NCBI RefSeq assembly: GCF_000613445.1
Contig: NZ_BAIZ01000014.1
Coordinates: forward strand, 1 to 64,000
Direction of reading: 5' to 3'
DNA length: 64,000 nucleotides
Source: Hoylesella shahii DSM 15611 = JCM 12083
GTDB taxonomy: Bacteria; Bacteroidota; Bacteroidia; Bacteroidales; Bacteroidaceae
The translations under genes and the position numbers were made by a program. The number at the start of each line of letters is the position of its first letter. The first letter of the stretch is position 1. Shown one piece after another: positions 38,877 to 46,897 of the stretch. The notes under the pieces are model-generated. The model worked only from the letters and a program-made list of their open reading frames with translations, was not told where the DNA came from and did no database searches.

Positions 38877-39048
38877 TTAAACAAATTTATTTTCGCTGCT
38901 CAATAGCTGCCAGTTTACGTCCTGTTGCTCGGTGTCGAGTTCGTAAGAGAGTAGCTCAAGACCAGTGCTGTAATCCTCATTACTCATTTCCTTACCGAGT
39001 TCCTTGATGTGCTCCATCGCACGCTTGACAAATTTTGTTGGTGTCATA
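38877..39048 (-). CDS. Small phage protein (about 56 aa; one apparent extra base)
   Basis: Reads MTPTKFVKRAMEHIKE, then hits an early stop. Removing one A near 39001 continues LGKEMSNEDYSTGLELL to a TAA at 38877. The protein-like continuation and fit between Gam and the next gene support a real small gene. Function unknown. Confidence 0.4.
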
Positions 39049-39052
39049 TTCA

Positions 39053-39526
39053 TTAACTTTCTGCTATATTGCCCATAGGGACATAAACAAATGAGGTCGT
39101 ATTCTTTTGCTCTTCCCGTGCTTGCCGTGGTTTCAGACCGCCCTTGCGCTTGATAGTCCTCAGTTTTACAGCGAGGTCTTCAAGCTCCTCTATGCTGATG
39201 TTCCTGAAAGGCTTACCGGCAAGACGGGAATTCAGACAGAAGTTGTCTACTCGCGCCCAGTCTGTGGTATCCACACCGAGCTGCTGCATCAGCTTCAGGC
39301 ACACGCTGCGCTTCCGTCTGAGTTCCTTCCGGATGGCCTCCCTGCGCTCATCGAATCCTGCCACTCGTTCCATATCGTTGCACATCGCGTCATACTCCTG
39401 TATGGAAGTCTCGTGAAGGTGGACCGTCCGACCGTGGGTATATTGCTCCACAAGCGTTTCCTTATCTGCTCCGGGCAGTTTTTTCAGCAGACAGTAGAAA
39501 CGTGCGTAGTTCCGTTCCGCTCCCAT
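39053..39526 (-). CDS. Phage early-region protein (possibly GemA-like)
   Basis: 157 residues, Arg/Lys-rich and helical: YARFYCLLKKLPGADKETL, LKLMQQLGVDTTDWARVDNF, ELEDLAVKLRTIKRKGGLKP. The position and general pattern recall the GemA/DUF1018-like regulatory proteins of Mu-like phages, but the match is weak. Its start overlaps the previous gene. Confidence 0.5.
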   Translation of the reverse strand: MGAERNYARFYCLLKKLPGADKETLVEQYTHGRTVHLHETSIQEYDAMCNDMERVAGFDERREAIRKELRRKRSVCLKLMQQLGVDTTDWARVDNFCLNSRLAGKPFRNISIEELEDLAVKLRTIKRKGGLKPRQAREEQKNTTSFVYVPMGNIAES

Positions 39527-39789
39527 AGCTTCTCCTCCTTCCAGTCCTTGTATGCGCTGCGGCCACAGGCTACGACCTCGGCCACGCTGTTCTTGAAAAT
39601 ATCAATGTCGAACAGTGGTGTGCCGTGTACACAGATGTACAGCCTGCTGTTGAATTCCATTACCTGCACAGCTTCCCGTGCCTCTGCATCAAGTGCCGCC
39701 TGACGGTCTGCCTCGATACGCTCCGCACGCTGCTCGTGCCACACTTGAATACGCTTCTTGATTTCGTCTAAAAAATTGCTCATTGTCAT
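39484..39789 (-). CDS. Unknown phage early protein
   Basis: 101 residues. The N-terminal half is a charged helix (KRIQVWHEQRAERIEADRQA); the C-terminal half has RLYICVHGTPLFDIDIF. Overlaps the next gene by 43 nt. Not recognised. Confidence 0.5.
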   Translation of the reverse strand: MTMSNFLDEIKKRIQVWHEQRAERIEADRQAALDAEAREAVQVMEFNSRLYICVHGTPLFDIDIFKNSVAEVVACGRSAYKDWKEEKLWERNGTTHVSTVC

Positions 39790-39801
39790 ATTGATTAAAG
39801 A

Positions 39802-40038
39802 TTATACATTGTCTGACGCTCTCCACTCAACGGTTATCAATGCGTCGAGCCTGCCGCTGCCATTGCATATCGGGCACTCTTGCTTGTAGCGTTCCTGCCA
39901 CTCATCTTCCTGCCAATGGTAGCCGTTCCCTTGACAGTAAGGACAACTGTGCCCACGGCTCTCGATGCGGTCTGTCATACGCCCGCCCGGACTCATACGT
40001 CCCGGAGTGATTTCAATCATCCGTCTTTCCTTGCTCAT
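39802..40038 (-). CDS. DnaJ-type zinc-finger protein
   Basis: 78 residues. CPYCQGNGYHW and CPICNGSGRLDALITVEW form a pair of CxxCxGxG units, parallel to the gene at 38144-38338, whose ending VTVSAVMEYD is also similar; the two may be paralogues. Start could also be an internal Met. Confidence 0.6.
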   Translation of the reverse strand: MSKERRMIEITPGRMSPGGRMTDRIESRGHSCPYCQGNGYHWQEDEWQERYKQECPICNGSGRLDALITVEWRASDNV

Positions 40039-40192
40039 AGCGATCTTGTTTTGATAGTCTTATTCTTTCGGGCAGTACCACGGTATAGTTGCAATATCGG
40101 CAGCACCGTCCTTCCGTTCTCACAGGATAGGGATTATTACCCATCCCCTCTATCTCTTTGCCGCAGATGCAGCATTTTTCTTTCTCGTCCAT
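40013..40192 (-). CDS. Zinc-ribbon protein, 59 aa
   Basis: MDEKEKCCICGKEIEGMGNN... with two Cys pairs, CCIC and CCRYC, spaced about 20 residues: a zinc ribbon. It starts 2 nt after the ATPase gene ends and overlaps the next gene by 26 nt. Short but clearly gene-like. Confidence 0.6.
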   Translation of the reverse strand: MDEKEKCCICGKEIEGMGNNPYPVRTEGRCCRYCNYTVVLPERIRLSKQDRYEQGKTDD

Positions 40193-40193
40193 A

Positions 40194-40829
40194 TCACAGA
40201 TTGTTACTTGTTTTCAATATACCTTCTTTCCAGACTACATAATGGTTTCCGGCTTCACCGATTGACCTGCCCAAGCAGTAGGCTTTGTAACCCATCACAC
40301 GAACCTTCATATCGCAGATATACCTGAGCCGTCGTGCCGGTTTGCCTGTTGGCTCACTTTTGTCTTCCTGACTGATGAAGATGAAGCACTTGCGATTGAA
40401 ACGGCGCATCAAGGCAACAGCAGCAGGATAAGTCCAGCCGAAATCGTCGTATGCCACTTGGTAGGAGTCCACGATAATGAACTTCGGGCTCTTTGGCTTG
40501 GCAAGGCGTTCGGCAAGCTCATCTATCGAATCATCAGTTACAACGCGAAAGCGTCCTTGCACCTCGTTCATTCCCAAGTAGTCCATGCGTCGCTGAAAAC
40601 TCTGGTTTACACGTTCCTCATAGCTCATGTAGAGAACAGGACCATACTTGCACAGTTCCTTGCCTAACTGCATAACAAACGAACTTTTACCCTGCGCACT
40701 CGCCCCGCTGATAAACCAAGAGGCGTTTTCGGCAGGGAAGCCAAACGGCTCACTCCACTGCTCACCCCAAGGCAATGTTACCCATTTCTTGGCTGCAATC
40801 TCTTTCGGACTGTATGCGCGTTTGGTCAT
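40194..40829 (-). CDS. RecA/DnaB-fold ATPase
   Basis: 211 residues. Walker A GASAQGKSSF (about residues 43-52) and Walker B KFIIVDSYQ (about 117-125) with a sensor-like FIFISQEDK. Single-domain RecA-like ATPases in the early block of Bacteroidales Mu-like phages are probably involved in replication. No helicase primase domain is present. Confidence 0.7.
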   Translation of the reverse strand: MTKRAYSPKEIAAKKWVTLPWGEQWSEPFGFPAENASWFISGASAQGKSSFVMQLGKELCKYGPVLYMSYEERVNQSFQRRMDYLGMNEVQGRFRVVTDDSIDELAERLAKPKSPKFIIVDSYQVAYDDFGWTYPAAVALMRRFNRKCFIFISQEDKSEPTGKPARRLRYICDMKVRVMGYKAYCLGRSIGEAGNHYVVWKEGILKTSNNL

Positions 40830-40830
40830 A

Positions 40831-41100
40831 TCACTTTATCCTCTTTGATTTCTTTTTCCCGCTATATTTATAGAACCAGCCCATAAGACGGTTGAAAGTG
40901 AGTGCTATGCTGTGAATGGTATCAAATACTGCAAAATCACCATCGTCGTCCACTTCTCCATCACAATAGCCATGAAACACCTGTAGATTATTCATCACGA
41001 AGCAGGCCTCTTGGTGCTCATCTATATTATTCAACTCGCTTCGACTCTTCAGCACTCTGCGTGTTCCGCCTTCAAATGTCACTGTTATCTTTGTTTCCAT
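40831..41100 (-). CDS. Unknown phage early protein
   Basis: 89 residues, acidic centre (CDGEVDDDGDFAVFDTIHS), basic C-terminus (KYSGKKKSKRIK). It sits between the ATPases. Not recognised. Confidence 0.5.
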   Translation of the reverse strand: METKITVTFEGGTRRVLKSRSELNNIDEHQEACFVMNNLQVFHGYCDGEVDDDGDFAVFDTIHSIALTFNRLMGWFYKYSGKKKSKRIK

Positions 41101-41103
41101 GTA

Positions 41104-41975
41104 CTATGCTTTTTTTAGTTTCTCTATCTCTGTATATACCCTTCTCAGTCCGCCGCCACTTCTGCGCACAATCTGTCCGATGTCGATTCCTTTCGGTGCG
41201 TTCACGCTGGCCACGGCACGGGCTTGCTCCAACAGGAACTCCCTACGGTCATCTTCTTGGTCAGGCGTTACACGGCTGTACTTACCGCCATAGCGTGAGA
41301 ATATCTCGCATAGCCCACTTTCTGATGTTCCACCATTCTGTTGATTTTGGCACGCAGTCCGTCTGCTCCCATCATATACCAGCCACAGCACATTTCCGTT
41401 GCGTTCCACAATGCCTTCAGTTCAAGGAAAGCCTCGTACTGCAAGTCCCCAGCTTCGTCCAGCACTACCAACGGACGCTCCATCGAGCGTAGATAATACA
41501 CGAGATCCTCGTAGGTGTCCTGATACTTGCCGCTGATGCCGACACCAAACTCCTGTGCTATCTTCTTGACCAACGCACGCTTCGTCTTCACTTGTGAGCA
41601 ATCGACGTACACAGCGTTACGGTGTTCGTGTACATACCAGCGTGCCGTATAGGTCTTGCCGATGTTGGGCAGGTCGCAGAGTATCACGCTTAGGCTACGC
41701 TCTTGACACGCCTCCATCTGCAGGCTGATATATTTGAAAGTCTCCGTCTGTGCACCTTTCCACTCAATCGTCTCTCGGAGGTTCACGTCCAGCCTCCGGG
41801 CAATGTTCACCCAGTTGGCATCGCTCAGCGCTTTCTCCGTCTGACCTTTTTTCAATCCGTTATAGACACTTGGAGAGATACCCAGTGCCGATGCGTGTTT
41901 CGCATCGCTTGGATAATTCTTGCGGTTGGCTGCTATCGCCTCCAGTATCCGCTGTTTTTGAGTCTCACTAATCAT
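41104..41975 (-). CDS. MuB-like transposition ATPase (one apparent frameshift)
   Basis: About 290 residues after adding one base near 41309 (GYA/EIFSRYGGKYSRVTPD...IEKLKKA); unrepaired it ends at 41268. N-terminal HTH (SDAKHASALGISPSVYNGLKKG), Walker A variant CDLPNIGKTYTA, Walker B LVVLDEAGDL, and a C-terminal helical domain rich in Arg. MuB binds target DNA, confers target immunity and activates MuA. It follows the transposase by 25 nt, as in Mu. Confidence 0.85.
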
Positions 41976-42000
41976 ATTCTAATGGCATTTTAACGTTATT

Positions 42001-43992
42001 CTATATGTCTGCGACCGCTCTGTCCGATGCGCTTGGCAATGGCATTTTTGGCTCATATTTCAGAGGAGCGGAGGGGTTCAGTTCCAGTACCTCCTGCTGT
42101 GCCTGTTGGCTCGGCTTCAGTATTCCCAGTCTGTCGATGGCGTTGTCCTCAACATATTTGTTGAACTTCGCTATCTTTTTCTGCTGTTCCACGAATGCAG
42201 CTTGGTCTTCTTCCGTCTGTTCGGCCATAACACGGCTGTAAGTATTCACTTTCTCCACGGTGTCGATGTATTTGCCTTTCTGATAGATAAACACCTCCTG
42301 TGGTGCGCCTTCATCATCGGGAAGATAACAGGCCGTTACCTTATAATTGTTCGGTTCCAGCCGTTCCAGTACGCTCGTGCTGCTCAGCCACCAGTCTTCG
42401 TGTGCCACCCTTACGGTCGAATTTCTGCGAATACTCGTTTCCACTCTTTCACCGATATGATAGGCAAGCGTTCTCGCATCGTATGGCAGCAGGTTCGGGT
42501 TGATGTTTGCCTCCAGCACCTGCCAGCGCGTCATTCCCGGATACATCTTCTGGTTGGGGTGCAGCATGTTGTTCCACTCTTCATTGTCCTTACGGTCATC
42601 GGCAACCAGCTGCTCCCAAGTGAAATATTCCTTGTCCTCGTAGAGTTCGTTGGTCTCGTCGCTGATTTTCTGATACTCCTGACGCCACTTGCCCTTGCCG
42701 TAGAAACGGCCGATGCCTTCGTGGTTCTTGTGTATCACGCTGCGCTTCTTCGCACCGTTCAGAGGCTCAGCATATTTCTCCTGTGAGTTCAGAGGAGCGC
42801 AGAAGCGTACGAACTGGAACACAGTCTCGGCTTTCAGGAAGCCCTCCTTATACTGGCTCATCAGGTGGTTCTCCACCTCGATACCGGCAGGAATGCCCCA
42901 GCCGTTACTGGCTATCAGTCGGAACATATCACGGAAGCAGTCCACTACGAGCCGCTCGTCCTTCTTCCTCGCATAGCTTGCGCCTATCACGCACTGGCTT
43001 ACCACATCGTAGGCATAGTAGGCATGAACACGCTGCTTCGTATCTTTCAGCTTGCGTGTGAGGTCCACGTCGTCCATCGTGATCTGGCTCAGTGAGAACT
43101 GTCCGCTATGACGGTGCATATAAGGCATTTGTTCGTGCATAAAGGTACTCCAGCTTGATAGCGACTTTTCTATCAGCATTTTGGTTGCCGGCTCGTTCAG
43201 TATATTGTTGATGGTACTCTCGCTCAGGGACTTCGGGTCGCCGTTCTTATCCGTGAAATCATCGGGATTGAACAGTTCTCCGGTTTTCGGGTCGTAAACA
43301 TCAAGCTCGCCACAGACAAAGCTGATATACATCTCGTGTACGTTACTGTTGTAGGGCTTGTTCGGCAAGACTGCCAAGCCACGGACCAGTTGCTTGGTCT
43401 TGTAATCCACTTTCCTTGCGCTCTGGTTTCCAAATTTGCCGCTGATAAGGCAGCCGTAGCCGTTGCGCTTGTAGTCGTTTACCTTCTTCCTGAAGCGCAG
43501 CGTACTGGCAGGGAGCGTGTGTCCCAGTTCCTCGCGCAAGGTTTCTATGGTCTTCGTCATCATATCCCAGTTGTATCTGCCACCGAACAGACGTTGGCTG
43601 TCCCGTGCCCGCTCATAGAGCTTGATGCAGCAGTTCAGTACCGAGGCGTTGATGATGTACTCGCGTTTCTTTTTCTCGTCAAGGTCGATACCAGTCTTGC
43701 TGCGGTCATGGAAAAATGCAACGGCAGCTTGGTCCATCTCGTAATTGGACAGTACCCAAGTCTTGATGCGCACCTCATCGCCGCCGGGGTACTTTTTCTC
43801 AACAGCCGCCTTGTACTTACTCGGCAAACTGTCTATGGCAATCAGAGCACAACAATCACTCGCACCGCCTCCATGCCGAACTACCTTTACCTTCTTTCGA
43901 TAGGTAAGGCTATTGTAGTTCGAGGCAGTCATAATGCCACCATCTACAAGTTCGCCGTATGATATGCAAAGCCTATTGTTGTAATACTCCAT
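42001..43992 (-). CDS. MuA-like DDE transposase
   Basis: 663 residues, the same length as Mu MuA. The N-terminal DNA-binding part is followed by an rve-like core with ITMDDVDL (about residue 306, first acidic residue), a second acidic position in GIEVENHLMSQ (about 372; Glu rather than the usual Asp) and YAEPLNGAKKR (about 408) as the likely third. A C-terminal helical part follows. It catalyses integration and replicative transposition of the phage. First large gene of the early operon. Confidence 0.88.
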   Translation of the reverse strand: MEYYNNRLCISYGELVDGGIMTASNYNSLTYRKKVKVVRHGGGASDCCALIAIDSLPSKYKAAVEKKYPGGDEVRIKTWVLSNYEMDQAAVAFFHDRSKTGIDLDEKKKREYIINASVLNCCIKLYERARDSQRLFGGRYNWDMMTKTIETLREELGHTLPASTLRFRKKVNDYKRNGYGCLISGKFGNQSARKVDYKTKQLVRGLAVLPNKPYNSNVHEMYISFVCGELDVYDPKTGELFNPDDFTDKNGDPKSLSESTINNILNEPATKMLIEKSLSSWSTFMHEQMPYMHRHSGQFSLSQITMDDVDLTRKLKDTKQRVHAYYAYDVVSQCVIGASYARKKDERLVVDCFRDMFRLIASNGWGIPAGIEVENHLMSQYKEGFLKAETVFQFVRFCAPLNSQEKYAEPLNGAKKRSVIHKNHEGIGRFYGKGKWRQEYQKISDETNELYEDKEYFTWEQLVADDRKDNEEWNNMLHPNQKMYPGMTRWQVLEANINPNLLPYDARTLAYHIGERVETSIRRNSTVRVAHEDWWLSSTSVLERLEPNNYKVTACYLPDDEGAPQEVFIYQKGKYIDTVEKVNTYSRVMAEQTEEDQAAFVEQQKKIAKFNKYVEDNAIDRLGILKPSQQAQQEVLELNPSAPLKYEPKMPLPSASDRAVADI

Positions 43993-44001
43993 AGTACCTC
44001 C

Positions 44002-44379
44002 TTACAGTGTTGCTGCCCAGTCCTGAATGCCCTGGATGTCGCTTGTCATCAAGTTATCAAACCGGCGTACCTTCTCACCCTGTTTGAATACATCGCACCA
44101 CGGCTCCGTCTTCGAGAACTCCAGTAAAATGTCGCCACGGTAACACCTTATATAGCCGTCCGCATCATGCAGAACTTCCCATTCGGGAGCCTCAATCATT
44201 ACGATACCTCTACGCTCCAAAGCAAGGGTACGTATCTTCCGGGCAAGGTCGCTACCCTCATTCATATCTTCAAAGTGAATGGCGTTATACACGGTACGCT
44301 TGGAAACCTTGAAAGTCTTTGCGATGAACTCGCGATCCGCTTTCTGAATGTGAATGTACTTTTTCATAATTTCACCCAT
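44002..44379 (-). CDS. Early HTH regulator (Ner-position protein)
   Basis: 125 residues; MKKYIHIQKADREFIAKTF (alternative start at 44367) followed by SKRTVYNAIHFEDMNEGSD, a small helix-turn-helix. First gene of the early operon, 9 nt upstream of the transposase, the position of Ner in Mu. A role in turning down the early or repressor promoter is inferred. Confidence 0.6.
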   Translation of the reverse strand: MGEIMKKYIHIQKADREFIAKTFKVSKRTVYNAIHFEDMNEGSDLARKIRTLALERRGIVMIEAPEWEVLHDADGYIRCYRGDILLEFSKTEPWCDVFKQGEKVRRFDNLMTSDIQGIQDWAATL

Positions 44380-44418
44380 TTAATTGTTAAACCGTTCTTT
44401 ATTCTCGCCCCTTTTTTG

Positions 44419-44426
44419 TATCTTTG
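44419..44426 (+). promoter_or_regulatory. Putative -7 element of the repressor promoter
   Basis: TATCTTTG on the plus strand, 92 nt upstream of the repressor start, pointing towards it. The -33 region (TTTA at 44398-44401) is weak. Confidence 0.45.
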
Positions 44427-44452
44427 AGCGCATTTCCAAATGGAATATGCTG

Positions 44453-44483
44453 CAAAGATACAGAAATTCTGTAATACAACAAA
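44453..44483 (-). promoter_or_regulatory. Early (transposase) promoter
   Basis: On the minus strand TTTG (44483-44480), a 19-nt spacer and TATCTTTG (44460-44453): both elements of the Bacteroidota consensus at canonical spacing. It drives the early operon starting at 44379 and is overlapped by two operator-like palindromes. Confidence 0.75.
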
Positions 44484-44505
44484 ATATTTTTCAGTATTTC
44501 TGAAA
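44461..44505. promoter_or_regulatory. Repressor operators (CAG-N5-CTG palindromes)
   Basis: Two palindromes, TACAG-AAATT-CTGTA (around 44459-44473) and TTTCAG-TATTT-CTGAAA (44489-44505), bracket the early promoter -33 region with centres 31 bp apart. A third copy, TTCAG-AAATA-CTGAA, lies inside the repressor gene (44638-44652). Confidence 0.65.
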
Positions 44506-44518
44506 TAAATTTTATAAA

Positions 44519-44992
44519 ATGGTGACAAAAGCAGATATAAATATGCGTTTCGTGAAAGCTATAGAGTCGCTCTTACAGGACAAAGGACTGACCAAAACAG
44601 GCGTGGCACAAAGTTTAGGCATTAAACCTGCTAAGTTTTCAGAAATACTGAATTTTAGAATGAATGTCGGTACTGAAACTATAGCACTATTATGTGATCT
44701 TTATAGTTTCAATCCAACTTGGATATTGCTTGGAGAAGGCTCTATGCTTACAGCTGGTAATATCAAGGGGCGCTCCAAGTCCGCAATTGCTGTACCAAAA
44801 TTGCCAGATTTTCCACTGGACTCAAACGGAGTTTGCGAAATGTTTCTCACTCTCATGCAGGATAAAGACTTGCGAGCGAATGAGCTGGCAGAGGAAATCG
44901 GGCAACTCAAGGCTCAGGTCCGTCAATTAACTATTGAAAAAGAAAGGCTTGCCGCCAATGCCCAATCTTCAAGCACTGCGAACGTCGGATAG
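44519..44992 (+). CDS. Phage repressor, XRE-type HTH
   Basis: 157 residues. N-terminal HTH (GLTKTGVAQSLGIKPAKFSEIL) with the FNPTWILLGEG segment common in Bacteroidota XRE regulators, and a C-terminal coiled coil (LRANELAEEIGQLKAQVRQL) for oligomerisation. Transcribed toward the prophage end, divergent from the early operon, exactly as Mu c. Presumed to bind the CAG-N5-CTG sites and hold lysogeny. Confidence 0.8.
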   Translation: MVTKADINMRFVKAIESLLQDKGLTKTGVAQSLGIKPAKFSEILNFRMNVGTETIALLCDLYSFNPTWILLGEGSMLTAGNIKGRSKSAIAVPKLPDFPLDSNGVCEMFLTLMQDKDLRANELAEEIGQLKAQVRQLTIEKERLAANAQSSSTANVG

Positions 44993-45272
44993 ACGTCTTT
45001 AGAGTTATCAAGGGAGGACGTTGGTACGAGAAAGAATAACGAGAAGATACACCATAACCCTCCAGTCCCATCCCTTTCTCCCCCTTTTCTCTATCCCCCC
45101 CCTCTTTAACACCCTTGAAAATAGGAAAGTGCTTGATATAGCGTTATTTAATAAGGTAGAGTTCCAAAAATAGGTGGCATTTAAGGGGGGGGTATCGGTG
45201 GCATAAATTCGAATATCATTAAAAAAGTAGTATTTTCCCCCACTGTATCATACCCCGTCAAAACCTATTTTT

Positions 45273-45329
45273 GCATAACCACTTTTACAAAAATGCGTAA
45301 CCACTTTGCATAACCACGTGCATAACCAG
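45273..45329 (+). repeat. Four GCATAACCAC direct repeats
   Basis: GCATAACCAC (45273), GCGTAACCAC (45295), GCATAACCAC (45308) and GCATAACCAG (45320), spaced 22, 13 and 12 bp. Likely protein-binding sites near the phage end. Confidence 0.7.
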
Positions 45330-45361
45330 CCCTGAAAATTGCCTTCGAATACATGTAAAAA

Positions 45362-45417
45362 GGGTGATAAAACCACTCCGATTTTACCACCCTCTTAAAC
45401 GGCGTTTTAATGCCGTT
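45362..45417. terminator. Two adjacent terminator-like hairpins
   Basis: GGGTGATAAAA (45362-45372) with TTTTACCACCC (45382-45392), one mismatch; and AACGGC (45398-45403) with GCCGTT (45412-45417). They separate the repressor from the convergent small gene at 45434. Confidence 0.6.
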
Positions 45418-45433
45418 CTAAGCTCCTTTTTCC

Positions 45434-45649
45434 TCAGTTTTTATACGTTGCTCCAGAACCGCCAGAAATGAGCGTAGTTATGATTGTTCCATTTCCAGAA
45501 AGCCCTGCATGGAGCAAATAATTACGTGTAGCACCCACCTGTTCAGGCGTAAATACTGTATAAACGGCAGAAATACTGCTGAAATACCAGTCTTTCCGTT
45601 TCGTATCCTTTAATCCGTGTATCAAATGTACGTGTATAACCTTTGCCAT
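45434..45649 (-). CDS. Small phage-end protein, 71 aa
   Basis: MAKVIHVHLIHGLKDTKRKD... ending LISGGSGATYKN. Compact, no recognised motif. A -7-like TATATTTG (45676-45669, minus strand) lies 20 nt upstream. Transcribed from the prophage end inward, separate from the lytic operon, so possibly expressed in the lysogen. Confidence 0.6.
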   Translation of the reverse strand: MAKVIHVHLIHGLKDTKRKDWYFSSISAVYTVFTPEQVGATRNYLLHAGLSGNGTIITTLISGGSGATYKN

Positions 45650-45867
45650 AATCTATTATTTTACGCTGCAAATATACTAAATAATAATTATATGGAATAA
45701 AATAGTACTTTATTTTTTCTAAGACCACAATAAAAAAGAGCAGATTTCCTGCCCTCGTTGTTTTCCTCGTCATCCTATGTAAGCCTTCTGTAAACCTATG
45801 TAAGCCTTTAGTAAATCCTATGAGCCTCAACGAGCCCCAAATGTAAACCGAAATTAAAGCAATGCAA
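45650..45867. repeat. AT-rich end segment with about 21-bp repeats
   Basis: Contains CCTATGTAAGCCTT at 45774 and 45795 and a degenerate CCTATGAGCCTC at 45817 (spacing 21-22 bp). No credible gene. Lies 120-210 bp inside the prophage end and may bind transposase or an accessory factor. Confidence 0.55.
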
Positions 45868-45970
45868 ACGTTTCGTTTTACAGGCTCATATTCTATCAAT
45901 ACGCATAACTCTTTGAAACATAAAGCAATAAGCCGTTTTTATCTTCAACTCATTTTATACGCTTCGTTCT
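45868..45970. repeat. Two transposase-binding-like sites at the prophage 'left' (attL) end
   Basis: ACGTTTCGTTTT (45868-45879) and ACGCTTCGTTCT (45959-45970), inverted relative to the copies at 6235-6246 and 6213-6224, and 91 bp apart. Mu attL likewise has a wide gap between L1 and L2 whereas attR sites are close. Confidence 0.65.
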
Positions 45971-45980
45971 GTGCCCCATA

Positions 45981-45985
45981 GATAT
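45981..45985. repeat. Putative 5-bp target-site duplication (right copy)
   Basis: GATAT, matching 6176-6180; it lies 10 bp outside the outermost site motif. Confidence 0.5.
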
Positions 45986-45991
45986 TTGTTT

Positions 45992-46159
45992 TTAGTCTTC
46001 TGGAATTAACTCGGTATCTTCATCGTCTGCTACAGGTTCCACAGTGGATACATCAAACGCTGGTTGAGGACTGGCTGCAAGAATTGCACTCTCTTCTTGC
46101 AATTCGTAAAAATGGATTTGAGGTTCCAAATAAACCTTTCTCGTTCTCTTTACTTTCAT
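45992..46159 (-). CDS. Small peptide associated with the fimbrillin operon, 55 aa
   Basis: MKVKRTRKVYLEPQIHFYEL, then EESAILAASPQPAFD and an acidic C-terminus. Short basic-then-acidic peptides with a LxAAS stretch commonly precede fimbrillin-type genes in Prevotella. Removing the prophage would put its stop about 30 nt before the fimbrillin ATG at 6156 on the same strand. Function unknown; possibly a leader or accessory peptide of the fimbrial locus. Confidence 0.6.
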   Translation of the reverse strand: MKVKRTRKVYLEPQIHFYELQEESAILAASPQPAFDVSTVEPVADDEDTELIPED

Positions 46160-46820
46160 TACTTAAATAATAATTTAATAATACTTTATCTATATCTGTG
46201 ACTTATACACATATCATGTGTATGTCTTATTTGTTTTGTAACTAAGAAATTCGAAAACTAACAGCTAAGTAAATACTTTATTATCCTGTCGTAGTCTTTG
46301 TTGCGCTTTAAAAAAATGTCGCAACGTTCTGTTATATTTGACTTGTTTACATTGCGGGTGCAAAGGTAATGAAATTAAATGAATTTCAATGAAAAAATGT
46401 TTATAATCCGTCGTAAATCCTTGATTTTCTGTGATAAATGGCGTATTATTTTACAGATTTGCTTAAACATCGCCTAAGAATTGTGTGTTTTCGGTTTCTG
46501 TTTTTGCAGTTCTTGTGGTTACAAATTGTCGCGCTTTTTGGCGTTAGCAGTGCAAAGTGCTTTGCAGTGAGGGGCGGCTTTTCTTGTGAATTGGCGTAGG
46601 CGAAAGATGTGAAAAGGTTTAATTATGCATTTAATTAGTGCTGTGGCTTGCGGTTGTTGTTTGTTTTTCGTTTTAATCATTGGTTGATAACACTTTGCGA
46701 TGTGTTATGGGCGGGGATGCTTTTGGCCATTCGGTGCTTTGAGTTAGAGTTCTTTGTGCCCTTGGTTTTGTGGTTTAATGTGTTGCCTTATAGGGTAAGC
46801 TTGTGTATGCCCATATAGAA
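46160..46820. other. Non-coding AT-rich region
   Basis: No convincing gene on either strand. Contains the promoter of the small fimbrial peptide and, at the right, the rpsO terminator. Confidence 0.5.
46361..46368 (-). promoter_or_regulatory. -7 element of the fimbrial peptide/fimbrillin promoter
   Basis: CAAAGGTA on the plus strand, i.e. TACCTTTG on the minus strand, about 200 nt upstream of the 55-aa peptide gene. The long leader may be regulatory. The -33 region is weak. Confidence 0.5.
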
Positions 46821-46858
46821 ACTCCCCACAACGAGTGGACATCACTGTTGTGGGGAGT
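46821..46858 (-). terminator. Terminator downstream of rpsO
   Basis: Perfect 12-bp stem ACTCCCCACAAC (46821-46832) and its complement (46847-46858), 14-nt loop, 40 nt beyond the rpsO stop. Confidence 0.75.
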
Positions 46859-46897
46859 AGATTTTCGCAAGCGAAGGCAACATGGTTGCCTGGCGTC

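Larger units (their letters stand above)
44993..45433. other. Prophage end-proximal non-coding region
   Basis: 441 nt without a convincing gene; C-rich then AT-rich. It contains two GGTGGCAT copies (45173-45180 and 45197-45204), four GCATAACCAC-type repeats, and terminator-like hairpins near its end. Confidence 0.5.
6181..45980. mobile_element. Mu-like transposable prophage with DGR, about 39.8 kb
   Basis: Bounded by inverted transposase-site motifs (consensus ARAACGAARCGT) at 6190-6246 and 45868-45970 and by a 5-bp GATAT repeat. Contents follow Mu logic: repressor pointing to the left end, divergent early operon with MuA-like transposase and MuB-like ATPase, Gam, then Mu gp29-, gp30- and gp36-like head genes, Mu G, capsid, tail genes and tail fibre at the far end. 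The virion genes predict a long non-contractile tail (tube and tape measure, no sheath). The set is complete enough to be functional if the one-base frameshifts are artefacts. Confidence 0.9.

Noticed and set aside
45543-45899. 118-aa open frame at the prophage end
   Set aside because: Overlaps the better 71-aa gene and the repeat region; composition reflects the repeats rather than a protein.
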